A DNA stretch of 64,000 nt from Oscillospiraceae bacterium (GTDB lineage Bacteria; Bacillota; Clostridia; Oscillospirales; Oscillospiraceae), in NCBI GenBank assembly GCA_024404315.1, contig JAKSQD010000002.1, forward strand, positions 1-64,000, in the 5' to 3' direction. This document shows positions 50,032 to 60,016 of the stretch, in pieces. Both the position numbers and the translations under genes were made by a program. A model generated the notes under the pieces. It worked only from the letters and a program-made list of their open reading frames with translations, did no database searches and was not told the DNA's origin. Each line of letters opens with the position of its first letter. Positions within the stretch are counted from its first letter, which is position 1.

Positions 50032-51207
50032 TCAATCCACCATCACCAGACATCCATCCTCGTCGAATTTGAGCTTTTGAATGTCAAAGCGCTGGTTTTT
50101 CTGGATTTCGTCCATCTTCACCTCGTCCGTAATGGTGGAACAGAAGGTGTAGCTCACGCCGTGGCGCTTGGCACGTCCGGTGCGGCCAATGCGGTGGATG
50201 TAGTATTCCTGCTCGTCGGGAACGTCGTAGTTGAACACAGCGTCCACATCGTCGATGTCCAGACCACGGGCGGCCACGTCGGTGGCGACCAACACCCGGA
50301 GCTTGCCTTGACGGAAGCGGGAAAGGGTCTTTTCCCGGATGCGCTGCTGGATGGAACCGTGAATCGGCTCGCAGGGGATGCCCTCCATCTTGAGGCGGGC
50401 GGCGAGACGGTCGGTCATGTTCTTGGTGTTGCAAAAAGCGATGGTGCGTTCATACTCGCCGCCGGTGAGCAGGGCGAGCATCATGTCCAGCTTGGCCTCT
50501 CGGCTATCCAAGCTGATGCGGTACTGCTGGATATCGGGGCGATCCTCGGCCACGGGGCGGACGGTGATTTCCACGGGGTCACGCTGATACACCCAGGAGA
50601 TGTCCATCACCTCCCGGCTGATGGTGGCGGAAAACAGCCCCAGGTTGTCCCGGTTTTCCATCATGTCCAGAATTTTGGTCACGTCGTCAATGAAGCCCAT
50701 GTCCAGCATCCGGTCTGCCTCGTCCAGAATGACGGTTTTCACCTTGTCCAGACGGATGGCTCGGCGCTTTTTGCAGTCCATCAGGCGGCCAGGGGTGGCC
50801 ACAACGATTTGAGGCTTATTTTTGAGCTGCTTGATCTGCTTTTCGATGGGCTGGCCGCCATACAGACAGACCACACGGATGCCCTGCTTGGCGGTGCAGA
50901 GGCTGGTCAGCTCGTCCCGAATCTGCAAAGCCAGCTCTCGGGTGGGAGCCAAAATCAGGCCGGTCACGTCGGTGGAGGCGGGATCGGTGTGCTCAATGAG
51001 GGGGATACCAAAGGCAAAGGTTTTGCCCGTGCCGGTGGGAGCCTTGGCTACCACGTCCTTTTTGTCCAGCAGGTAGGGAATGCAGCCGCCTTGAATGGGG
51101 GTGGCGATTTCAAACCCCTTGCCGTGGAGGGCAGCCAGCATCTCGGGGCTGAGGTTCAGGCTGTCATAACGAACCTGCTCGTTGGTCTCTATACCGTTTA
51201 TTTCCAT
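50032..51207 (-). CDS. DEAD-box RNA helicase
   Basis: A 391-aa DEAD-box helicase core. In order: a Q motif region (GFEIATPIQGGCIPYLL), AKAPTGTGKTFAF, PTRELALQI, TPGRLMD, the DEAD box ILDEADRML, SAT, ARGLDIDDVD, and HRIGRTGRAKR. There is almost no C-terminal extension beyond the core, so it is smaller than CshA or DbpA. Likely substrates are rRNA or mRNA. ATG at 51207 follows AAAGGA. Confidence 0.93.
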   Translation of the reverse strand: MEINGIETNEQVRYDSLNLSPEMLAALHGKGFEIATPIQGGCIPYLLDKKDVVAKAPTGTGKTFAFGIPLIEHTDPASTDVTGLILAPTRELALQIRDELTSLCTAKQGIRVVCLYGGQPIEKQIKQLKNKPQIVVATPGRLMDCKKRRAIRLDKVKTVILDEADRMLDMGFIDDVTKILDMMENRDNLGLFSATISREVMDISWVYQRDPVEITVRPVAEDRPDIQQYRISLDSREAKLDMMLALLTGGEYERTIAFCNTKNMTDRLAARLKMEGIPCEPIHGSIQQRIREKTLSRFRQGKLRVLVATDVAARGLDIDDVDAVFNYDVPDEQEYYIHRIGRTGRAKRHGVSYTFCSTITDEVKMDEIQKNQRFDIQKLKFDEDGCLVMVD

Positions 51208-51280
51208 TTTGATTGAATCGTCCTTTCACGTCATACCCTGCCAGTTTAGCATAGAAAAAGGGAGATGGCAATCATTTTTA

Positions 51281-51309
51281 TTGCATCATCGGGAAACATT
51301 GTATATAAT
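51281..51309 (+). promoter_or_regulatory. Promoter of the guanylate-kinase-like gene
   Basis: TTGCAT (51281-51286), 17 bp, TATAAT (51304-51309), about 30 bp from the coding start. Confidence 0.75.
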
Positions 51310-51347
51310 GAGAAACACACGAAACGGAAAAGGGGAAACAATCAGCT

Positions 51348-51944
51348 ATGAACCAGCAAAAAGGACAGATTTTCTGCCTCATCGGGAAAAGCGCCTCGGG
51401 CAAAGACACCCTCTATCAGCACATTCTGGAGCGCCACGGCCAGGAACTGACCCGGGTTATCCCTTCCACCACCCGACCCATCCGCACCGGGGAGCGGGAC
51501 GGGGTGGATTATCACTTTGTCACCAAAGACCAGCTCGACCGGCTGCAAGCGGAAGGAAAGGTCATCGAATGCCGAGCCTATCAGACCGTTTTCGGCGTTT
51601 GGTATTACTTCACCATGGCCTTTGCCGTGGAGGAGGACAAGGATTATATTGTCATTACCACGCTGGAGGGTGCTCATAGCTTCATCCGCCACTTCGGTGG
51701 GGACAAGGTGCGGGTGGTCTATCTGGATTTGGAGGATCGTACCCGCCTGATGCGGTGTGTCGCCCGGGAGGATCGGCAGAAGAACCCCAACTATAACGAG
51801 GTGTGCCGCCGCTTCCTGGCGGATCAGGTGGATTTCGCCCCGGAGAAGCTGGCCGAGCTGCCCGGCTTGCAGGTCATCCACACCGAGCAGGACGAGGAAG
51901 GCTGCCTGCGTGACTGGGAACGGATTTTCTCGGCGCAGGAGTAA
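51348..51944 (+). CDS. Guanylate-kinase-like P-loop kinase
   Basis: A 198-aa protein with the P-loop IGKSASGKDTLYQHI (residues about 12-26) and the guanylate-kinase features VIPSTTRPIRTGERDGVDYHFV and EGKVIECRAYQ. The P-loop is SASGKDT rather than the common SGVGKGT/S, and the lid region differs, so it may be a paralogue rather than the housekeeping Gmk. ATG at 51348 follows AAAAGGGG, part of a repeat-like CGGAAAAGGGGAAA. Confidence 0.8.
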   Translation: MNQQKGQIFCLIGKSASGKDTLYQHILERHGQELTRVIPSTTRPIRTGERDGVDYHFVTKDQLDRLQAEGKVIECRAYQTVFGVWYYFTMAFAVEEDKDYIVITTLEGAHSFIRHFGGDKVRVVYLDLEDRTRLMRCVAREDRQKNPNYNEVCRRFLADQVDFAPEKLAELPGLQVIHTEQDEEGCLRDWERIFSAQE

Positions 51945-52003
51945 AAGCAGAGGATACAGCTCCATTTCACCTCTATTTTCCCCGTGAAATCGGGTTTCCC
52001 CCC

Positions 52004-52032
52004 TTGCCACTCATTGCCCGGAATGCTATAAT
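52004..52032 (+). promoter_or_regulatory. pyrE promoter
   Basis: TTGCCA (52004-52009), 17 bp, TATAAT (52027-52032). Confidence 0.75.
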
Positions 52033-52092
52033 ACCCCTGTAAATAAGAAACCATCATTCACCGCCCTTTGGCGAGAAGAAGGAGACTGTTCC

Positions 52093-52767
52093 ATGACTTA
52101 TAAAGAAGAATTTATCACCTTTATGGTGCGTTCCGGCGTTCTGACCTTCGGTGACTTTACCACCAAGTCTGGCCGTAAAACCCCCTACTTCATCAACACC
52201 GGCAACTACAAGACCGGCGCACAGGCCGCCAAGCTGGGCGATTATTACGCCGCCTGCATGAACGAGAACCTGGGCGAGGATGTCACCGCTCTCTTTGGCC
52301 CCGCTTACAAGGGGATTCCTCTGGTCGTCACCGGCTCCGCTTCTCTGTTCCGCAATTATGGCCGTGACCTGCCTTATTGCTTCAACCGCAAGGAGGCTAA
52401 GGATCATGGCGAAGGCGGCTCCATGGTGGGCTACAAGCCCCAGGACGGCGATGTTATCGCCATTGTCGAGGATGTCGTCACCGCCGGTACCGCCGTGCGT
52501 GAGAGCATCGAGCTGTTTAAGCACGTTGCTGATGTGAAGATGGCTTACCTCTTCGTCTCCGTGGATCGCATGGAGCGTGGTACCAAGGATTGCTCCACCC
52601 TGGACGAGCTGCGTCAGGACTACGGCATCAAGGTTTGCCCCATCGTCACCGTCAAGGAAATCATCGCTTTCCTGCATAACCGCCCCGTTGACGGTAAGGT
52701 CTATATCGACGACGACATGAAGGCCAAAATGGAAGCTTATCTGGCTCAGTATGGCGCTCAGAACTGA
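52093..52767 (+). CDS. pyrE: Orotate phosphoribosyltransferase
   Basis: A 224-aa enzyme that joins orotate to PRPP in UMP synthesis. Visible: FTTKSGRKTPYFINTGNY, FGPAYKGIPLV, NRKEAKDHGEGG, and the PRPP motif IAIVEDVVTAGTAVRES. It stands alone with its own promoter and terminator, away from other pyr genes. ATG at 52093 follows AAGGAGAC. Confidence 0.95.
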   Translation: MTYKEEFITFMVRSGVLTFGDFTTKSGRKTPYFINTGNYKTGAQAAKLGDYYAACMNENLGEDVTALFGPAYKGIPLVVTGSASLFRNYGRDLPYCFNRKEAKDHGEGGSMVGYKPQDGDVIAIVEDVVTAGTAVRESIELFKHVADVKMAYLFVSVDRMERGTKDCSTLDELRQDYGIKVCPIVTVKEIIAFLHNRPVDGKVYIDDDMKAKMEAYLAQYGAQN

Positions 52768-52792
52768 TTACCCATACTTCTCACTCAATTTT

Positions 52793-52823
52793 TGCGGGGG
52801 CGTTCTCGTCTCCGCATTTCTTT
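52793..52823 (+). terminator. Terminator after pyrE
   Basis: TGCGGGG/CTCCGCA stem followed by TTTCTTT. Confidence 0.7.
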
Positions 52824-52992
52824 ATGGCAATACCGCATAATAGGGATGTGCGGATTGCGCAGGAATTTTGCTTCCAAATTTGTTGGGAAAGCCGCAGGAA
52901 TACTGACGTATTTCAAGGGTTTTACGGCAAATTTGGGAGTGAAAGGACAAGCAAGGCGCACATTCGACGATTGTGCGGTGTTGCCTTATAAG
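52822..52992 (+). mobile_element. MITE-like element between pyrE and radC
   Basis: About 160 bp ending in imperfect inverted repeats, GGCAATACCGCA (52827-52838) and TGCGGTGTTGCC (52974-52985), 11 of 12 matching, with TTTAT/TTATA at the borders. Subterminal CCGCA/TGCGG stems lie just inside. No transposase or ORF inside. Confidence 0.65.
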
Positions 52993-53036
52993 TAAAACAC
53001 ACATCGTTGAACCCATGCAAGGCAGGAAGGCAGACC

Positions 53037-53744
53037 ATGAAAGAGACACACCCCCCCAAAAAACAGACAAAACAGCCTTCTATTCACGCTGGACACCGCC
53101 AGCGGCTGAAAAAACAGTTCCTGGAACATGGAGCGGAGTCCTTTCAGGATCATCAGCTGCTGGAATTGCTGCTGTTTTACGTCGTCCCCCAAAGAGACAC
53201 CAATCCCATTGCCCATGAGCTACTCCGGTGCTTCGGTTCGCTGGACGGGGTATTCTCTGCCTCCTCAGAGGAGCTGACCCAGGTGACGGGCATCACGGAG
53301 AACGGCGCTATTTTGCTTCGGCTGCTGCCGGAGCTTCAGCGCCGAATTAGTGTTTCACGGGAAACACAGCAAAAATTTTCCACCATCGAGGATGTGGCGG
53401 AATACCTGTGGCCTTTTTTTCAGGGAATCAGGCAGGAGCGGGCGTATCTGCTCTGTTTGAACCAGCGTGACCAAATTGTGGGCTGTGACCTGCTGGCGCA
53501 GGGCAACGAAAAAAGCGTGAACATTGACCCCAGCCTGCTGGTGGAACTCGCCCTCCGTCATAAGGCGAATTGGGTGGTCGTGGCGCACAGCCACCCCAGC
53601 GGCTTTGCCATTCCCTCCGAATCCGACCTGTATACCACGCTCCGTTGTCGGGATGTCCTCAAGGCGCTGAATATCACCCTGAGAGACCATCTCATTTTTG
53701 CCGACGACGATTACCTTTCCATGAAGCAGTCCAACATGCTGTGA
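53037..53744 (+). CDS. radC: RadC-family (UPF0758) JAB-domain protein
   Basis: A 235-aa protein. N-terminal helix-hairpin-helix-like region (HAGHRQRLKKQFLEHGAESFQDHQLLELLLFY) and a C-terminal JAB/MPN domain with the metal motif VVAHSHPSGFAIPSESD. Despite the name, a direct repair role is not established. ATG at 53037 follows AGGAAGG; the TTG further upstream is not needed. It lies 30 bp before uvrB, probably one transcript. Confidence 0.9.
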   Translation: MKETHPPKKQTKQPSIHAGHRQRLKKQFLEHGAESFQDHQLLELLLFYVVPQRDTNPIAHELLRCFGSLDGVFSASSEELTQVTGITENGAILLRLLPELQRRISVSRETQQKFSTIEDVAEYLWPFFQGIRQERAYLLCLNQRDQIVGCDLLAQGNEKSVNIDPSLLVELALRHKANWVVVAHSHPSGFAIPSESDLYTTLRCRDVLKALNITLRDHLIFADDDYLSMKQSNML

Positions 53745-53774
53745 GCGGAAACAGCCCCACCAAAGGAGAAGCTT

Positions 53775-55733
53775 ATGCCGAAATTTGAAGTAGTCAGTCC
53801 CTATTCTCCCTCCGGCGACCAGCCGGAAGCCATTTGTCAGCTCAGTCAGGGCGTGGAGCTGGGATTGGAAGAGCAAACCCTGTTGGGCGTGACGGGCAGC
53901 GGCAAAACCTACACCATGGCCAAGGTCATTGAGCGGGTGCAGCGCCCCACCCTGGTGCTGGCGCACAACAAAACCTTAGCCGCCCAGCTCTGCGCCGAGT
54001 TCAAGGAGTACTTCCCCCATAACGCCGTGGAATACTTCGTCTCTTACTACGATTACTACCAGCCGGAAGCCTACATCCCCCACACCGACACCTTCATTGA
54101 GAAGGATTCCTCCATCAATGACGAGATTGAGCGCCTCCGCCACAGCGCCACCGCCGCCCTCTTCGAGCGGGAAGACGTGATTGTGGTTGCTTCGGTCTCC
54201 TGCATTTACGGCCTGGGCGACCCCATCGACTATAAAAATATGGTCATCTCCCTCCGCACGGGCATGGAATATTCCCGGGAACGGCTGCTCAAAAAGCTGG
54301 TGGAAATTCGCTATGAGCGTAACGACATCGCCTTTGACCGCAATCTGTTTCGTGTCCGAGGGGACACGGTGGAAATATACCCCGTCTACTCCAAGGACAA
54401 GGCCATCCGGGTGGAGTTTTGGGGGGACGAGGTGGAGCGCATCAGCGAAATCAACGTGGTCACGGGCACGCCCACCCGTGTGCTCAACCATGTGGCCATC
54501 TACCCCGCCAGCCACTACGTCACCAGCAAAGAGAAGCTGGAGCGTGCCCTCCAGGAGATTGAAAAGGAGATGTGGGAGCGGGTGGACTACTTCAACAGCC
54601 AGGAAAAGGCGGTGGAGAGCCAACGCATCCGCCAGCGCACCCAGTACGACATGGAGATGATTCGGGAATTGGGCTATTGCACCGGCATTGAGAATTATTC
54701 CCGTGTGATTTCTGACCGACCCGTGGGGTCTCCCCCGCTGACGCTGCTGGATTACTTCCCGGACGATTTCCTGATGTTCATCGACGAGAGCCACGTCACT
54801 CTTCCCCAGGTGCGAGCCATGTACAACGGCGACCACGCCCGCAAAACCACCCTGGTGGATTATGGCTTCCGCCTGCCCTGCGCCTTTGATAATCGCCCCC
54901 TCAAGTTCGACGAGTTCACCCAACGGGTCAATCAGGTGATTTATGTCTCCGCCACCCCCGCCGAGTACGAAACCTCCCGCTCCGGCCAGATTGTGGAACA
55001 GGTCATTCGTCCCACCGGCCTGCTGGATCCCGAGGTGGAGGTGCGCCCCGTCACCGGACAGATGGACGACCTGCAAGGGGAAATCTATAAGCGCATCGAG
55101 AAAAAGGAACGAGTCCTCGTCACCACCCTCACCATCAAAATGGCGGAAAGCCTCACCGAATACCTGCAAAAGAGCGGCATCAAGGCCAAGTATATGCACC
55201 ACTCCATTGACACCATCGAGCGCACGGAAATCATCCGGGATTTGCGCCTGGGTGTGTTTGACGTGCTGGTGGGCATTAACCTGCTCCGAGAAGGTTTGGA
55301 TATGCCCGAGGTCTCGCTGGTGGCCATTCTGGACGCAGACAAGGAGGGCTTCCTCCGCTCGGAGACCGCCCTCATCCAGACCATTGGCCGTGCCGCCCGA
55401 AACGCCGAGGGACATGTGATTCTCTATGCCGACCGGATTACCCCCTCCATGCGAGCTGCCATGGACGAAACCGCCCGCCGCCGGGAAAAGCAGAACGCTT
55501 ATAACCAGGCAAACGGCATCATTCCCAAGACCATCCACAAGGACATCAAGGATATGCTGGAACTGAGTAAAGCGGTGGACGAGACTACCACCCAGCGCAA
55601 GCTCACCAAACAGGAGCGGGAAAAGGCCATTCAGCGCCTGGAAAAGGAGATGCGGGAGGCCGCCAAGCGCCTGGAATTCGAGCTGGCCGCCGCTCTGCGT
55701 GACCAGATGATGGAGCTGATGGCGCAGAAATAA
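53775..55733 (+). CDS. uvrB: Excinuclease ABC subunit B
   Basis: A 652-aa helicase-like damage verifier of nucleotide excision repair. Walker [16 protein letters not shown], the beta-hairpin [20 protein letters not shown], Walker B/DEAD-like [38 protein letters not shown], and the C-terminal UVR domain [19 protein letters not shown]. Full family length. ATG at 53775 follows AAAGGAG. uvrA is not in this window. Confidence 0.97.
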   Translation: MPKFEVVSPYSPSGDQPEAICQLSQGVELGLEEQTLLGVTGSGKTYTMAKVIERVQRPTLVLAHNKTLAAQLCAEFKEYFPHNAVEYFVSYYDYYQPEAYIPHTDTFIEKDSSINDEIERLRHSATAALFEREDVIVVASVSCIYGLGDPIDYKNMVISLRTGMEYSRERLLKKLVEIRYERNDIAFDRNLFRVRGDTVEIYPVYSKDKAIRVEFWGDEVERISEINVVTGTPTRVLNHVAIYPASHYVTSKEKLERALQEIEKEMWERVDYFNSQEKAVESQRIRQRTQYDMEMIRELGYCTGIENYSRVISDRPVGSPPLTLLDYFPDDFLMFIDESHVTLPQVRAMYNGDHARKTTLVDYGFRLPCAFDNRPLKFDEFTQRVNQVIYVSATPAEYETSRSGQIVEQVIRPTGLLDPEVEVRPVTGQMDDLQGEIYKRIEKKERVLVTTLTIKMAESLTEYLQKSGIKAKYMHHSIDTIERTEIIRDLRLGVFDVLVGINLLREGLDMPEVSLVAILDADKEGFLRSETALIQTIGRAARNAEGHVILYADRITPSMRAAMDETARRREKQNAYNQANGIIPKTIHKDIKDMLELSKAVDETTTQRKLTKQEREKAIQRLEKEMREAAKRLEFELAAALRDQMMELMAQK

Positions 55734-55838
55734 CAAACCAGCATGTTCTCCCCCGGTTCTATTTTCCGCCTTTTGCACATATACTGAAAACAACGGGGCT
55801 TTTCCCCTTCATTTCATAAAAAATTCAAAAAGAAAGAC

Positions 55839-55867
55839 TTGCAAAACCCATCCCGTTGATATATGAT
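55839..55867 (+). promoter_or_regulatory. groESL promoter
   Basis: TTGCAA (55839-55844), 17 bp, TATGAT (55862-55867). Confidence 0.8.
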
Positions 55868-55877
55868 ATATCACAGG

Positions 55878-55904
55878 CTGGCACTCAGAAGAAAAGAGTG
55901 CTAA
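55878..55904 (+). promoter_or_regulatory. CIRCE operator (HrcA site)
   Basis: CTGGCACTC-N9-GAGTGCTAA, against consensus TTAGCACTC-N9-GAGTGCTAA, starting 11 bp after the -10. It indicates HrcA repression of groESL. Confidence 0.95.
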
Positions 55905-55953
55905 CCCCCCTGATTTTGTTATTATTTCACCTTTCCATGAGGAGGATATCATT

Positions 55954-56238
55954 ATGAAACTGAAACCCCTTTCTGACCGTGTGGTTCTGAAGATGGTCGA
56001 GGCCGAGGAAAAGACCGCTGGCGGCATCATCCTGGCCGGTTCTGCAAAAGAGAAGCCCGAAATTGCAGAAGTCATCGCTGTCGGCCCCGGCGGTGTTGTG
56101 GACGGCAACGAGGTCGTTATGAACGTCAAGGTTGGCGATAAGGTCATCTCCAGCAAGTACGCCGGCACTCAGGTCAAAATCGAGGGCGTGGAATATACCA
56201 TCGTGAAGGTCACGGACATCCTGGCCATCGTGGAGTAA
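55954..56238 (+). CDS. groES: Co-chaperonin GroES
   Basis: A 94-aa lid of the GroEL cage. MKLKPLSDRVVLKMVEAEEKTAGGIILAGSAKEKPE includes the mobile loop region, and the C-terminal GVEYTIVKVTDILAIVE is typical. ATG at 55954 follows GAGGAGG. It is under CIRCE control. Confidence 0.97.
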   Translation: MKLKPLSDRVVLKMVEAEEKTAGGIILAGSAKEKPEIAEVIAVGPGGVVDGNEVVMNVKVGDKVISSKYAGTQVKIEGVEYTIVKVTDILAIVE

Positions 56239-56303
56239 TTTCAAGCTGAAAAAAGGAACGTCAAGTCGTGGCGCTCCCCCCATCTCTCAAGTATCGGAGG
56301 TAA

Positions 56304-57929
<1,626 letters not shown>

Positions 57930-57950
57930 TCCAACCAACGAACACCTTGA

Positions 57951-57983
57951 GAGAGCTGTTTCACACGGAACAGCTCTCTTTTT
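57951..57983 (+). terminator. Terminator after groEL
   Basis: GAGAGCTGTT/AACAGCTCTC stem followed by TTTTT. Confidence 0.92.
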
Positions 57984-58016
57984 GCGCTCGGCAAGCCTCC
58001 GTAGCAAAAGAAACGA

Positions 58017-58036
58017 GGCACGGAAGAATCCGTGCC
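58017..58036 (-). terminator. Possible malQ terminator
   Basis: GGCACGGA/TCCGTGCC stem with AGAA loop, 17 bp past the malQ stop; the T tract on the minus strand is broken. Confidence 0.55.
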
Positions 58037-58052
58037 CCGAAAGGGTCAAAAG

Positions 58053-59588
58053 TTACAGCGCTTCCTCTTCCTCGGCTTCCACAGCCTTCCAATTCATTCT
58101 GCCGTAGCGCTTGGTCAGCGCCAAAATCTCATCCCGGAGGTCATCACTGAGCTGATCCCAGCTTGCCCGCCAACGCCAGTTACCGCCCACCGTGGAGGGC
58201 TTGTTGGTGCGGCAGGTGTTGTCCAAACCCAGATAATCCTGAATGGGGACGATGCAGGTCTTGGCTCGGCTGCGCATGGCCAGGGCGATGAAGGATTGAT
58301 ACAGCTCCTCGGTGGGGGTGTAGTGGTCGCAGAGGTAATTCCGAGCCGTTTCCAGCTCCTCGGGGAGGATGCTGCCCATCCAGCCCACCAGGGTCTCATT
58401 GTCGTGGGTTCCGGTGTAAACCACGCAGTTTTCCGTGTAGTTGTGCGGCAGATAGTCGTTGGCCGAGCCGGTGTCACGGGAGTCAAAGGCAAATTCCAGC
58501 ACCTTCATACCGGGGAAGCCGCTGTCAACCACCATTTGACGGACGGAATCGGTTACATAGCCCAGATCCTCCGCAATGACCGGATGCTTGCCCAGGGTTT
58601 CCTCCACCTTGCGGAAGAGGTCGAGGCCGGGACCCTTTTCCCAGTGGCCGTTGATGGCGGTGGTGTCGCCGTAGGGAATGGAGAAATATTCGTCAAAGCC
58701 CCGGAAATGGTCGATTCTCAACACGTCATAGAGCTGGAAGCTGTACCAAAGGCGGGTAATCCACCACTGATAGCCGGTTTTCTTGTGGTAATCCCACCGA
58801 TACAGGGGATTTCCCCAAAGCTGACCGGTGGCAGAAAAGCCGTCTGGGGGACAGCCAGCCACGGCGGTGGGAAGATTGTCCTTGTCCAGCTGGAAGAGCT
58901 CAGGGTTTGCCCAAGCGTCGGCGCTGTCCATGGAGACGTAGATGGGAATATCGCCGATGATGCGGATGCCGTTTTGATGGGCGTAGGCTTTCAGCTTGTT
59001 CCACTGCTGATTGACCTTGAACTGCATGTACATGTGGAATTCGATGTCAAAATACAGCTCCCGGCGGTAGTAGTCCATGGCGTAGCTGTAGCGCAGACGG
59101 ATGTCCTCTGCCCACTCCGTCCAGGGGAGGCCATGGAAGCGCCCCTTCACGGCCATGAACAGGGCGTAATCCTTGAGCCACCAGCTATTTTCGTCCACAT
59201 AGTCCTGATAGGCCTGGTTGCTGCTGACCTTGCTGCGCTGGTAGGCCATGCGGAGCAGGGGATAACGAGCCTCATAGATTTTTTTATAATTGATGTCGGC
59301 GGGGTCAGAGCCGAAATCAGCGTGATTCACTTCCTCCTGTGTGAGAACGCCCTCCGCAATCAGGTCATCCAGGCTGATGAAATAAGGGTTGCCCGCATAG
59401 GTGGAAAAGGACTGATAAGGGGAATCGCCGTAGCTGGTGGGGCCAAAGGGCAGCACCTGCCAATAGGTCTGACCGGCCTCCTTCAGCCAGTCGATGAAAT
59501 CATAAGCGCTCTGAGAGAAACAGCCGATGCCGTATTTGGAAGGCAGGCTGGTAATGGGAAACAAAATACCTGCGGCACGTTCCATCAT
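58053..59588 (-). CDS. malQ: 4-alpha-glucanotransferase (amylomaltase)
   Basis: A 511-aa GH77 enzyme that rearranges alpha-1,4-glucans. Motifs: GILFPITSLPSKYGIG, WQVLPFGPTSYGDSPYQSFS, IIGDIPIYVSMDSADAWANP, LRIDHFRG (nucleophile Asp), VIAEDLG (acid/base Glu) and YTGTHDNET. ATG at 59588 follows AAAAGGAG; the GTG two codons upstream is a less likely start. The C-terminus ends EAEEEEAL. It has its own promoter. Confidence 0.95.
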   Translation of the reverse strand: MMERAAGILFPITSLPSKYGIGCFSQSAYDFIDWLKEAGQTYWQVLPFGPTSYGDSPYQSFSTYAGNPYFISLDDLIAEGVLTQEEVNHADFGSDPADINYKKIYEARYPLLRMAYQRSKVSSNQAYQDYVDENSWWLKDYALFMAVKGRFHGLPWTEWAEDIRLRYSYAMDYYRRELYFDIEFHMYMQFKVNQQWNKLKAYAHQNGIRIIGDIPIYVSMDSADAWANPELFQLDKDNLPTAVAGCPPDGFSATGQLWGNPLYRWDYHKKTGYQWWITRLWYSFQLYDVLRIDHFRGFDEYFSIPYGDTTAINGHWEKGPGLDLFRKVEETLGKHPVIAEDLGYVTDSVRQMVVDSGFPGMKVLEFAFDSRDTGSANDYLPHNYTENCVVYTGTHDNETLVGWMGSILPEELETARNYLCDHYTPTEELYQSFIALAMRSRAKTCIVPIQDYLGLDNTCRTNKPSTVGGNWRWRASWDQLSDDLRDEILALTKRYGRMNWKAVEAEEEEAL

Positions 59589-59667
59589 TGCCACACTCCT
59601 TTTTCAATGAAATGAATCCGGGAATCGGGTACATTTTGATTCGAAACCGGACGAAATAACTCTCTTA

Positions 59668-59696
59668 ATGATAGCGTTTTTTACCTGGTTATGCAA
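59668..59696 (-). promoter_or_regulatory. malQ promoter
   Basis: Minus-strand TTGCAT (59691-59696), 17 bp, TATCAT (59668-59673). Confidence 0.7.
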
Positions 59697-59953
59697 CGTC
59701 TTTTTAAAAACAGATGGAACCTTCTATTTTTTTCACAATTTTTGCCGGAGGATTTTGGAGAGATTGACGAAAGAAAACGGGGCTCCGCCCGTGTGGGGGT
59801 GCTGGCGCTGCACCCTCCTTGTTTCTGCCGCCCTGGTCTTGGGCGCTTTCCACAGCGTGCCACAAAGGATGAAACGTTTTTGGATACTTCTTACCTGTTA
59901 AAATCCTGACTTTTGGTCATTTGTGAAGATTTTTACAACTTGCTGGAAAACCG

Positions 59954-59982
59954 TTGCTATTTCAAAGTGCCGATGCTATAAT
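59954..59982 (+). promoter_or_regulatory. Promoter of the acyl-CoA dehydrogenase-EtfB gene
   Basis: TTGCTA (59954-59959), 17 bp, TATAAT (59977-59982), about 30 bp before the coding start. Confidence 0.8.
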
Positions 59983-60016
59983 GAAGCTTGATTCCAACAC
60001 AAAGGAGACATAAATC

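Larger units (their letters stand above)
59589..60016. other. Divergent intergenic region malQ / acyl-CoA dehydrogenase
   Basis: Holds the malQ promoter (59668-59696) and the dehydrogenase promoter (59954-59982). Between them is a GC-rich stretch (about 59777-59822) that can form a GGGTGC/GCACCC hairpin; no gene is supported. Confidence 0.55.
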
